A stretch of DNA of 23,154 bases from the IMG/VR virus record IMGVR_UViG_3300009181_000359, positions 1 through 23,154 of that record; one strand, 5' to 3'. Made by a program: the position numbers and the translations under genes. Below are positions 8,231-14,852 of the stretch, piece by piece. Within the stretch, counting starts at the first letter, position 1. The number at the start of each line of letters is the position of its first letter. The DNA is from a virus. The notes beneath the pieces are model-generated. The model had not been told where the DNA came from, ran no database searches, and saw only the letters and a list, made by a program, of their open reading frames with translations.

Positions 8231-8775
8231 GCCACTTTTCCTCCAAGATATTCGTGAACAGCCAAGTCAATCTGCTGAATGCCCATCAGATCTTTCCAAT
8301 CTTCGCTTTTCTCAACAAACATGTCTTCCAACTTTTCAATGTCGGTTTCTGTCGTTGCATAGATGTTTTGAAAGATCGTGTCCTCGATGATGTAGGCAAA
8401 CTTGCGACCGGGCTGGCCGATGAAGATGCACGGCCCCTCAATAACCTTAGCCTCGCCATTAACGATCACAGCCATCTTGCCCTTCAGCATGACGTTCATG
8501 TGTTCGCATTTGTGCGCATGGCCCATGACATAGGTGCCAGCAGGCATGAACACTTCACGAATGTAGATGCCCGGCCCAAAGTGATGCTGCACAGGACAGT
8601 CCACTTGATCCGCAGTGAGCATCATGGATTCAATGCCATCCAGCATTGCAGGAACGTCTTGGATGGGCTGAATTTCACGCAACGGCTGATCCACTTCGGA
8701 TAGCGCCTGCTGGTGGGCCAATGTCTCAGCCCGCGCAGTATCGCAGAAAAGCGGGTCTTTATCAAGGTTTGTCAT
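8227..8775 (-). CDS. Cupin-fold protein inside the virion operon
   Basis: A 182-residue protein with a single cupin barrel at about residues 60-145. Motif 1 is recognisable as GHAHKCEHMNVMLKG, with possible metal ligands H86, H88 and H92. Motif 2 is degenerate: PGRKFAY has Phe where many cupins have the last metal His. Other candidates are H64 and H65. The N-terminal 55 residues and the acidic C-terminal helix lie outside the barrel. No membrane segment or signal peptide is visible. It overlaps the transglycosylase gene and the gp7-like gene, each as ATGA, so it is made with the ejection proteins. Cupins range from sugar isomerases and dioxygenases to non-enzymatic binders; I cannot assign a substrate. 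It may modify a surface sugar or be a structural part. Confidence 0.85.
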   Translation of the reverse strand: MTNLDKDPLFCDTARAETLAHQQALSEVDQPLREIQPIQDVPAMLDGIESMMLTADQVDCPVQHHFGPGIYIREVFMPAGTYVMGHAHKCEHMNVMLKGKMAVIVNGEAKVIEGPCIFIGQPGRKFAYIIEDTIFQNIYATTETDIEKLEDMFVEKSEDWKDLMGIQQIDLAVHEYLGGKVA

Positions 8776-9290
8776 GTGAGCATATATCTCTTGCGAATTG
8801 CCTCTGGATCATAGAACTGCGTTAGATCAACTGGCTTGGGATATAGATCTGCTAACGTCTTGGCTGGCTGAAACCCACGCGCAAAGTCACCCTGCGCTGG
8901 TGCAGTTTGTGCGGGTTGAGGACCAGTAGAAACCATGCCCATGATGCGATCAACATAGGCTTGCGTTTCTGGGAATGGCGGAATGCCACCGTATTTGCTG
9001 ACATTGCCCGGACCCGCATTATACGCAGCGAGTGCTAGTGTTGGATCACCGAAGCGATCCATTTGTTGCTTTAAATATCGCGCACCACCGCGAAGGTTCT
9101 GCACGGGATCAGTAGGATCAACGCCCAGATCACTTGCAGTGCTGGGCATCAACTGGGTCAGTCCAATCGCACCCGCCGACGATGTGGCATTGGGGTCAAA
9201 TGAACTCTCAGCCTCGACCAGCCGCATGAACAGGTCAGGGTCAACGCCTTCTTCAACTGCGATCTGGCTGGCAAGGCTGCGATAGTCCAT
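8772..9290 (-). CDS. Virion-associated SLT-type lytic transglycosylase
   Basis: A 172-residue protein with a compact SLT domain. The catalytic Glu is E28 in VEAESSFDPNA; GLTQLMP at 43-49 and AYNAGP at 89-94 are the other classic motifs. Known enzymes cut the MurNAc-GlcNAc bond and form a 1,6-anhydro product. Residues about 120-172 form a Pro/Gln-rich tail ending in FYDPEAIRKRYMLT. There is no signal peptide, and the gene sits within the ejection block rather than with the lysis genes. It probably opens a local hole in peptidoglycan for DNA entry. The ATG directly follows the preceding TAA. Confidence 0.92.
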   Translation of the reverse strand: MDYRSLASQIAVEEGVDPDLFMRLVEAESSFDPNATSSAGAIGLTQLMPSTASDLGVDPTDPVQNLRGGARYLKQQMDRFGDPTLALAAYNAGPGNVSKYGGIPPFPETQAYVDRIMGMVSTGPQPAQTAPAQGDFARGFQPAKTLADLYPKPVDLTQFYDPEAIRKRYMLT

Positions 9291-9662
9291 TTACTCGTCC
9301 TCTTCCCAAGCCTGACAGACGCGCAGGTTGTGGCAGATAAAGTCGAACTTCTCACAATAGCCTCGGCCGCCGCCATCCATGTCAAACTTGTCCAGCGGGA
9401 TGCTTTCCATCTTGGCCTGCATCATAGGATCGTTTTGGAAGTATTCGCAGTTAGCGCAGAGACGGCGACGAGCTTCTTTCTCGCTCATGTCCCAAGCTGC
9501 CGCAACACCCTTCCAGAACTGGCCATTGGCTGACGGTTCAACGGTTGCCTTTTCCGGCCCCAGCTTCCACTCGTCGATTACCACTTGGCGGTTCTTACGG
9601 TTCTCGGATGTCGAAACGATTTTCTGCTTCGGCAAACCAAATTCAATCATCATGTCGTCCAT
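9291..9662 (-). CDS. Small Cys-cluster protein, possible zinc-binding
   Basis: A 123-residue protein. Cys69 and Cys72 form a CANC pair; Cys103, Cys110, His111 and Cys116 form a second group (GYCEKFDFICHNLRVCQAW). This spacing suggests a metal site, most likely zinc, though an iron-sulfur cluster or disulfides are possible. The pattern is one I associate with small conserved proteins in podovirus tail operons, with no known function. The N-terminal 60 residues are polar, and the C-terminal end is acidic. It overlaps the preceding gene by one base (TAATG) and its stop touches the start of the lytic transglycosylase, so it may take part in tail assembly. The function is unknown. Confidence 0.82.
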   Translation of the reverse strand: MDDMMIEFGLPKQKIVSTSENRKNRQVVIDEWKLGPEKATVEPSANGQFWKGVAAAWDMSEKEARRRLCANCEYFQNDPMMQAKMESIPLDKFDMDGGGRGYCEKFDFICHNLRVCQAWEEDE

Positions 9663-9997
9663 TACGAAATCTCCCTTCCAGAAGCGCGAATCGTCAAAGA
9701 TGTTGCCGCAGAGGCAAGCGTTGATATGAACTGCCCAGCTTCCAAAACTTGGCCGACCAGTTCAGGGCAGGTGTAGGTTTCGCTTACAGCGATGCCACGT
9801 GTCTTGATAATGAGGTTGCTATCCCCCGCAGATCCGCTGGCGTTGATAAGGTTCACCGAAAAGTTCACGCTCCCAGCGGAAGTGTTCGTCACTGTGAACT
9901 TGTCAATGATCGCCTTGACACCAGTTGCTGTATATTGCGTCGTCTGGCTGCTCTCAGCCTGCTTGGGCGGTATTATGTTGACGGGTGTCACTGCCAT
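9662..9997 (-). CDS. Small beta-rich phage structural-type protein
   Basis: A 111-residue protein with regular beta alternation (KAIIDKFTVTNTSAGSVNFSV, then SNLIIKTRGIAV and FISTLASAATSLTIRASG). It resembles short beta-sandwich proteins often found in tail or neck operons of phages. It has one Cys and no membrane segment. AAGGAA lies six bases before the ATG. It follows the needle-position gene by nine bases and overlaps the Cys-cluster gene by one base. A decorating or tail-tip role is possible, but nothing in the sequence proves it. I do not recognise a specific family. Confidence 0.78.
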   Translation of the reverse strand: MAVTPVNIIPPKQAESSQTTQYTATGVKAIIDKFTVTNTSAGSVNFSVNLINASGSAGDSNLIIKTRGIAVSETYTCPELVGQVLEAGQFISTLASAATSLTIRASGREIS

Positions 9998-10006
9998 GTT
10001 GTTTCC

Positions 10007-10483
10007 TTAGACGATGCTTGTGATGAGACCGTTCACGACGGTAACTGTTTGGATGCCCGCAAGAAATGACCCAGATGCGCCGACAACGGGTAACCAAGCT
10101 CCCAATGTCGCATTATAAACCAAAATTGATCCATTGGCTGCACCAAATGCGCGGACATCTTGTAGGCGATCAATCCGCTGTTCGCTTGGTGCTGGCCCAG
10201 TTGCAACAAGATCAGCCGTCTGTTGCGCTGCGGCAGCATTAGCCCAAGCCGTGGAAGCCGTGGCCTGTGCCGCAATTGCACTGGACGTGGCAACCTCGGC
10301 CTTATTGTCAGATGCGCCAGTGGCGTAGCTGTTGTCAGTAATCAACTGCGTCAGAGTGGTAATGTCGGCAGGCGTTAAATCCCCAGCAACAATGAACAGA
10401 CGCTCAAGCGCCTTGACCATTGCCGGGTCATTGCCAACAAGTGCGGCGATCTGGTTGCGTGTTGGGACTATTGGATCAGCCAT
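10007..10483 (-). CDS. Helical-plus-beta protein in the P22 tail needle position
   Basis: A 158-residue protein. Residues 9-50 look like a small helical domain (QIAALVGNDPAMVKALERLF). Residues 60-92 are an Ala/Gln-rich helix that could be a trimeric coiled coil. The C-terminal 50 residues (from about 110) are beta-rich, like a small knob. The gene directly follows the gp10-like gene (one-base overlap, TGATG), where P22 has gp26, the needle that plugs the tail. The helix is much shorter than that of P22 gp26 (233 residues in total), so if it is a needle it is a short one. A tail fibre or adaptor role is equally possible. Confidence 0.75.
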   Translation of the reverse strand: MADPIVPTRNQIAALVGNDPAMVKALERLFIVAGDLTPADITTLTQLITDNSYATGASDNKAEVATSSAIAAQATASTAWANAAAAQQTADLVATGPAPSEQRIDRLQDVRAFGAANGSILVYNATLGAWLPVVGASGSFLAGIQTVTVVNGLITSIV

Positions 10484-11883
10484 CAGAATGCCAGCGGTTC
10501 AACCCGCGCCTCCAGTGCTGCAACGGCAATGTGAGCGTCAGAGGTGCCACGGAAGCGCTGCATCCGCATATTCCGCATGTTCCCCTGCTGGAACCAAACT
10601 AGGCGCTTGTTGCGCTGTCCTATGGTCCCTGCGCTGATGCCTTTCTCAACGCTCCATGTGATACCATCGACAGAATACTGCGTCCAGATTGTGGGATCGA
10701 CACCGAATGCCGTTGAGCCTGTCAGGCTGACCAATTCCATGTCATGGAACAAAGCGCCGTTGCCTGCATTGTAGACGATCAGCGTGCCAAATTCCCAGCC
10801 AATGGTCTCGCCCCAGTGGGTGCTGATGTTATCGACAAGATAGCCAAATTGGGTAGTTGTTGGGTGAGCCACGTTCCAGCGGTCATAGCACCACACGCAC
10901 TCGGTTGCGTTCCAGATGTCTTCATCAACAAGCGTAGACGAAAGCATGAACCAGACGGGCATAGACAGGACAGTTGATGCAGCGCCATCAAAGACAAATG
11001 TGTGACGCGGCAGGTGAACGATTAGGTGCTGGTGTGCCCGGTCAATCTTTTCCTCAATGAAGGATATACTCAACTCGGCTTCGGTATATTCCTGCAAGAC
11101 TTCTTCAATCTCACGGGTGGAAATCTTTTGCGCGTTGCCGTTTGCACCAAGATAGATTGCTGGCGCTTCATTCCGACCGCCGCCGATAAACGCAATGGCA
11201 TCCATGAACACGCAACAGGCAAATGTTCCGACTGTGCCTTTTTGAATTTGCGCACCTGTCACCCGTTGGAACGGAAAGTTTGCCGTTCCTACGTTGTCAA
11301 ATACCTCGATGGTATAGCGATTCAGCGCATAGATTTCGTTGCGAAGTTTCCAGATCGCTTTGATCGGGTCTGGGTCAGCTTCAGATGAACCATACTTTAG
11401 TGGGTTCACTGCAAACGGGTTGTCCAATTCTGTGATGACAAGAAATTCGCCATCTGTGGTCATGTAATAACCATCGACCCAAACCACATCGAGAGCCACA
11501 CCTAGATCGGGGTCAGTCACTTGTGTCAGTGTAGCGCCATCATACAGATACAGCCGACCGCCCGATGTCACTGCCAGATAGGTAAAACCATAATCAAACG
11601 TAACGCGGCCACCATCCCCAACATCGCCAATTACCGTCACAACATTGGCCGATGAAATAGAGACTAATTGTGTCCCCATCACGCGGTAAAGTGTGCCGTT
11701 CCAGTTAATCGCCCCGCGACTAATGCCGGGTCCAGTGCCTAGTTCAACAATCCCTTCGCCGGGCCGCAGATAGCCTTTTGAAATCCCATTATCTTTGGGA
11801 ACAGGAACCATGTTTTTCGGATATGATGTCCGAAAGTTTGGCGATCCGTCTGCGTAGATGCCCGACAAAATTGGGATTTGCAT
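10483..11883 (-). CDS. P22 gp10-like packaged DNA stabilisation protein (tail hub)
   Basis: A 466-residue protein resembling P22 gp10 along its length. Matching parts include the start (NFRTSYPKNMVPVPKDN, then GYLRPGEGIV), SRGAINWNGTLYRVMG, the middle IQKGTVGTFACCVFMDAIAF and IEEVLQEYTEAEL, and HQHLIVHLPRHTFVFD. Gp10 joins gp4 under the portal, retains the packaged DNA and carries the tailspikes; length and gene order agree with that role. The ATG at 11883 has GAGG six bases upstream; the TTG one codon earlier is less likely. The C-terminal part (TQYSVDGITWSVEKGI, then NKRLVWFQQGNMRNMRMQRFR) is the usual beta end of the family. Confidence 0.92.
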   Translation of the reverse strand: MQIPILSGIYADGSPNFRTSYPKNMVPVPKDNGISKGYLRPGEGIVELGTGPGISRGAINWNGTLYRVMGTQLVSISSANVVTVIGDVGDGGRVTFDYGFTYLAVTSGGRLYLYDGATLTQVTDPDLGVALDVVWVDGYYMTTDGEFLVITELDNPFAVNPLKYGSSEADPDPIKAIWKLRNEIYALNRYTIEVFDNVGTANFPFQRVTGAQIQKGTVGTFACCVFMDAIAFIGGGRNEAPAIYLGANGNAQKISTREIEEVLQEYTEAELSISFIEEKIDRAHQHLIVHLPRHTFVFDGAASTVLSMPVWFMLSSTLVDEDIWNATECVWCYDRWNVAHPTTTQFGYLVDNISTHWGETIGWEFGTLIVYNAGNGALFHDMELVSLTGSTAFGVDPTIWTQYSVDGITWSVEKGISAGTIGQRNKRLVWFQQGNMRNMRMQRFRGTSDAHIAVAALEARVEPLAF

Positions 11884-11891
11884 CAACGACC

Positions 11892-12818
11892 TCAGAAGTT
11901 GATGTTGAGCTTGAAGTATTCAAGGCGCATCAGGTTATTCGCTGTGGCGGGTTGCGCCGTGATTGCAAACACCAGATCAGTGGTGGCATCTGCAGTCACA
12001 GATACTACTGCACCAGTAGATAGGCCATGTCCCACCGATGTTGTGGAGTTGGTAATGATCGTCGAGGAACCACGGTTAACCAAGTTCTTCTGGACAGAAA
12101 CGCTTGCATTGTTTGCAAGTGCTGCCGACAGAATAGAGGTTCCGGCAAGTGTCATGCCAAGCGTTTTAACCGTGGCATTGTTCGTCATTGAGAACAGCGA
12201 GTCAATTTCCATCCCGCCGCCGATACCCATTGACCATGCAGGAATGGTAACAGATGCTAGCGTGACAACTGTGTTCGCCACTGCGACTGTCGGGGTGCCA
12301 AGGCCCAAGACATAGGGATAGTTAATGGTAATCTTGACGCCAGTTGTGTCAGCATCGAGCGCAGTGACCGCATAAAGACCATTGACGCCCGTTCCTGTTG
12401 CCCACGTCACATAGACGCTTGCACCGACAGCGATTGCCGCCGTCAGACCGTGCGCACCTGCGCTGACAAGGCGAACTAGACCAGCGTTGGTTTCATAAGT
12501 CAGCGTGGCGAAGGTTGCCGCAGGTTCGACCAGACCAACACCGGGGATGTTTTCAATAAACAGATTTGGGAAACTACGCAGAGTTGGTGTCAATCCAACA
12601 TCATACTCAACTGTTGAGTAATAGTTGGTAATGGTTGCAATGCGTTCACCAGCATATGGACCAAAACCTTGTGCGCGGTTAGACAGCGACACAAGCGTGT
12701 TATTGACGCTCACAAACGATTGCTGGTTGCCAGTGCTGCCAACATACAAAGTATGTCCAGTTGGGATGATGACATCAGTGTTTGTGCTTACGTCTGTGGC
12801 GTAGATATATGTGGACAT
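11892..12818 (-). CDS. Beta-rich virion protein, probable fibre or head/neck decoration
   Basis: A 308-residue protein starting MSTYIYATDVSTNTDV. Residues about 110-170 hold a motif of the type VSAGAHGLTAAIAVGASVYV then NGLYAVTALDADTTG, which is typical of beta modules in phage tail and fibre proteins. The C-terminal 100 residues (MTNNATVKTLGMTLAGTSIL and onward) are also beta-rich. I do not recognise a named family. The ATG at 12818 has AAAGGAAAG about eight bases upstream; a longer frame start at 12845 lacks such support. It lies between the fibre-like gene and the gp10-like gene, a position empty in P22, so it may be a neck fibre or decoration protein. Confidence 0.75.
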   Translation of the reverse strand: MSTYIYATDVSTNTDVIIPTGHTLYVGSTGNQQSFVSVNNTLVSLSNRAQGFGPYAGERIATITNYYSTVEYDVGLTPTLRSFPNLFIENIPGVGLVEPAATFATLTYETNAGLVRLVSAGAHGLTAAIAVGASVYVTWATGTGVNGLYAVTALDADTTGVKITINYPYVLGLGTPTVAVANTVVTLASVTIPAWSMGIGGGMEIDSLFSMTNNATVKTLGMTLAGTSILSAALANNASVSVQKNLVNRGSSTIITNSTTSVGHGLSTGAVVSVTADATTDLVFAITAQPATANNLMRLEYFKLNINF

Positions 12819-12833
12819 TTTGCTTTCCTTTAC

Positions 12834-12856
12834 ATTATATGCCACGCACTTGTGGC
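12834..12856 (-). promoter_or_regulatory. TATAAT box with an adjoining small hairpin before the 308-residue virion gene
   Basis: On the coding strand an exact TATAAT (12839 to 12834) follows a GCCAC/GTGGC stem with a six-base loop (12856 to 12841). The only -35-like match, ATGACA, is 19 bases away and poor. A start about seven bases downstream would leave a leader of only some ten bases with the ribosome site almost at its end. It may be a weak promoter, an mRNA hairpin, or chance. Confidence 0.25.
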
Positions 12857-12865
12857 TGTGTCATA

Positions 12866-13963
12866 TTAAGATGGCGTCACAGCGTTTGTGCCAGCCGCGT
12901 CTACCCAAGTCGATGCAGCAAGCGCACCAGTTGCCACCTTTATTTTCGAGTTTGTGGTATCCCAGACCATCTTGCCAGCAGCTTTGCCAGTGGTGTTGAT
13001 CGTGTTGACAATAGAAGCGATGGTGGCGGCAGAGACGTTCTGCAAAACGTCTGTTGATGTAATCGTAGGGTTTCCCGCAACGCCATCACCATCCGCAATG
13101 CTGATGCCAGCCCCGGCAGTAATGGTGCGCACAGACGCCGTTCCAGCACCAGTGCGGGCAATCATGCCGTTCGTAGCTAAGCCAGCCAAAGCGCCAAGGT
13201 CAGCATCGTATGCCTGCACATCCACGCCAACCTCGGTGTCCATAGCCTGCTGCGCAGCATTCGCCGTGGCGGCAATGAATACTGCCCCACCAACTGCCCC
13301 TGCCCCTAGATTGGTGCGGGCGTTAGCGGCTGTGGACGCACCAGTCCCGCCGTCAGCAATGGCAAGGTCGGTGATGCCAGTGATTGCGCCTCCTGTGATA
13401 GCCACACTAGCCGCAGCCTGCGTTGCAATCGTCCCAAGGCCCAAGACGGTGCGACCATCAGCCGCGTTTGCAGCTAGGCCAAGCGATTGCCCAAACGCGC
13501 TCAGAGTGACAAACGCTTGGTTTTCAGGATACCATGAGTTGGTCACTGCATCGTAACGCATGGTGAAAGCGGTGTTGGCCGCAGCGGATGTCGGCGCACC
13601 AACTACAGCAGCACCAGACACAGAAACCGTAAGCGCCGTGATTGCCTTGGTCGTGACAATGGAAACAACCGACAGGTCTGCCACGCTGTTAGGAAGAACA
13701 ACAGTCCCGGTCGCAAATGCGTTGGTTGGATTCAACACCAGCCATGTGTTTGCAGCCGCAATCGCCACTGTAAATCCAGTTGCACTTGGCGCAGAGTATT
13801 GGCTTTGCATGATTGCTACAGGCAGGTCGATTGTGCCAACAACGTAGTCAGTCACTAGCGACATGGAAGCCTTCCGTGTGTCGCCATTGTTCTGGCCCCA
13901 GACTGCTAGAAGATCGCCGCCTTGCAGTGTCGAAGTTGACGAAAGCTGATTGATGTTAGCCAT
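12866..13963 (-). CDS. Tail fibre-like protein with GGTGAS repeat motifs
   Basis: A 365-residue protein rich in Ala, Thr, Gly and Val. Residues 202-219 carry ADGGTGAST...ARTNLG, the common phage tail fibre motif. Residues 249-300 carry VQAYDADLGALAGL followed by MIARTGAGTASVRTITAG and GISIADGDGVAGNPTI, another frequent fibre module. A helical N-terminal part (1-40) may attach the protein to the virion. There is no S74 or collagen-like C-terminus. GGAG lies eight bases before the ATG. It sits directly after the gp4-like gene, where P22 has no fibre, so it may form a second set of fibres at the neck or head. Receptor binding is inferred. Confidence 0.85.
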   Translation of the reverse strand: MANINQLSSTSTLQGGDLLAVWGQNNGDTRKASMSLVTDYVVGTIDLPVAIMQSQYSAPSATGFTVAIAAANTWLVLNPTNAFATGTVVLPNSVADLSVVSIVTTKAITALTVSVSGAAVVGAPTSAAANTAFTMRYDAVTNSWYPENQAFVTLSAFGQSLGLAANAADGRTVLGLGTIATQAAASVAITGGAITGITDLAIADGGTGASTAANARTNLGAGAVGGAVFIAATANAAQQAMDTEVGVDVQAYDADLGALAGLATNGMIARTGAGTASVRTITAGAGISIADGDGVAGNPTITSTDVLQNVSAATIASIVNTINTTGKAAGKMVWDTTNSKIKVATGALAASTWVDAAGTNAVTPS

Positions 13964-13966
13964 GAT

Positions 13967-14452
13967 TCACTCCAGATCAAGAATGCCGTCAGAGCCAACC
14001 GTCAAAGGATCGGTAGGCTGACGCAAATAGGGGTTGTTGTAGTAGCGCCAGCCCTTGTTGCCAGCACCAGATGGAACGGTTTGATTGCCAATCTGCATCT
14101 CAATCGGAAGCGCCGATTTGCCAAGCAGTTGGCTGTAGGCGAATTTTGCGGCTAGTTTTGTGTCTGGGCTGACAGTCTTGCCATACCCACTTGAGATCCG
14201 AATGGCCAAATTCAAATACATGGCTTCCAGAGCCATGTCGGTCACGCCTGTCACTTCGTCCAGATCACTGCCACCGGGAGATGACGGCAGCGGATAGCCA
14301 ACGCGGATGCCCTTGCCGTTCCATGTCGCCATCATCATGTCCAACTGGCGAAGCGCATTATCAAGCTGCTGCGGTTGCAGGTCGAACACATAATCGGCCA
14401 TGCCAATTTCGGCAAACGCTTGGTTGATGATGTCGCGCTTCGTGAAGGCCAT
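13967..14452 (-). CDS. P22 gp4-like tail accessory factor / head completion protein
   Basis: A 161-residue protein. The start (FTKRDIINQAFAEIGMADY), LDNALRQLDMMMATWNGKGI, the middle LEAMYLNLAIRISSGYGKTVS and the helix DTKLAAKFAYSQLL match the P22 gp4 plan, and its length is close to the 166 residues of gp4. Gp4 binds the bottom of the portal ring after packaging and gives the gp10 hub its seat. The gene is in the right place after the coat gene and two small genes. The ribosome site GAGGA lies within the last codons of the preceding gene. In P22 gp4 also has cell-wall hydrolase activity; nothing in this sequence shows that directly. Confidence 0.9.
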   Translation of the reverse strand: MAFTKRDIINQAFAEIGMADYVFDLQPQQLDNALRQLDMMMATWNGKGIRVGYPLPSSPGGSDLDEVTGVTDMALEAMYLNLAIRISSGYGKTVSPDTKLAAKFAYSQLLGKSALPIEMQIGNQTVPSGAGNKGWRYYNNPYLRQPTDPLTVGSDGILDLE

Positions 14453-14455
14453 GAT

Positions 14456-14632
14456 TTATTCCTCAACCTTTGGCTTGCGGCCACGCTTAGGCTTCTCGCT
14501 GGCCTCAGTTGTGGTCAGTGCCCAGCCCTCGGCGATAGACGCATCAACGTCAGCCTCATCCACAACGATGTAATCAAAATCGCCACCATGAAACTTGTGC
14601 GGCCCCGGAGATTTGTAGAGCATCACAGTCAT
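14456..14632 (-). CDS. 58-residue small phage protein after the coat gene
   Basis: A short frame starting MTVMLYKSPGPHKFHGG and ending GRKPKVEE. The middle, DFDYIVVDEADVDASIAEGW, is acidic; residues 46-55 are basic (EKPKRGRKPK), a possible flexible, nucleic-acid-binding tail. The start overlaps the stop of the 56-residue gene as ATGA, and its last codons hold the ribosome site of the gp4-like gene, so it is framed by real genes on both sides. Proteins of this kind (short, with an Asp/Glu-rich core and a GW motif) occur next to coat genes in other phages, without a known role. It could be a head accessory protein. Confidence 0.8.
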   Translation of the reverse strand: MTVMLYKSPGPHKFHGGDFDYIVVDEADVDASIAEGWALTTTEASEKPKRGRKPKVEE

Positions 14633-14799
14633 GCCATTTTCCTCTTGGGCGCTTTTGATGGCTTGCCCGCTTTCTTTGCGGCCTTTTCAGCAGTGCTGAG
14701 AGCAATAGCCAATGCCTGTTTGGCAGGCTTGCCATGCTTCATTTCCAACTTGATGTTGGAACCAATAGTCTTGCTACTGTAACCTTTTTTGATCGGCAT
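14629..14799 (-). CDS. 56-residue very basic small phage protein
   Basis: The ATG at 14799 gives MPIKKGYSSKTIGSNIKLEM and then KHGKPAKQALAIALSTAEKAAKKAG, ending KAPKRKMA. AGGGGA lies seven bases upstream of this Met; the longer frame starting at 14925 would overlap the coat gene by over 70 bases and has no such site. Lys is nearly a quarter of the residues. The KPxKQAxAIALSxA motif recurs in short phage proteins of unknown function. It lies just after the coat gene hairpin and overlaps the 58-residue gene (ATGA). A DNA-binding or capsid-internal role is suggested by its charge only. Confidence 0.82.
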   Translation of the reverse strand: MPIKKGYSSKTIGSNIKLEMKHGKPAKQALAIALSTAEKAAKKAGKPSKAPKRKMA

Positions 14800-14820
14800 G
14801 TCAGTCCCCTTTTGAAAGTA

Positions 14821-14844
14821 GGGAAGGAGCCGAAGCCCCTTCCC
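14821..14844 (-). terminator. Strong UUCG-loop hairpin after the coat gene, partial terminator candidate
   Basis: On the coding strand the arms GGGAAGGGGC and GCTCCTTCCC pair over ten positions, with one G-U pair, around a TTCG loop closed by C-G. This is an extra-stable tetraloop. It starts nine bases after the coat stop and ends 21 bases before the ATG of the 56-residue gene. The bases after it are TACTTTC, a weak U-tract, so it may be a leaky terminator or an RNA 3'-end stabiliser that raises coat mRNA relative to downstream genes. Confidence 0.6.
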
Positions 14845-14852
14845 AGTTGTTA

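Noticed and set aside
12888-13556. A 222-codon open frame on the plus strand opposite the fibre-like gene
   Set aside because: Low-complexity Ala/Pro/Val product mirroring the Ala/Thr-rich gene on the other strand; no motif and no operon partner.
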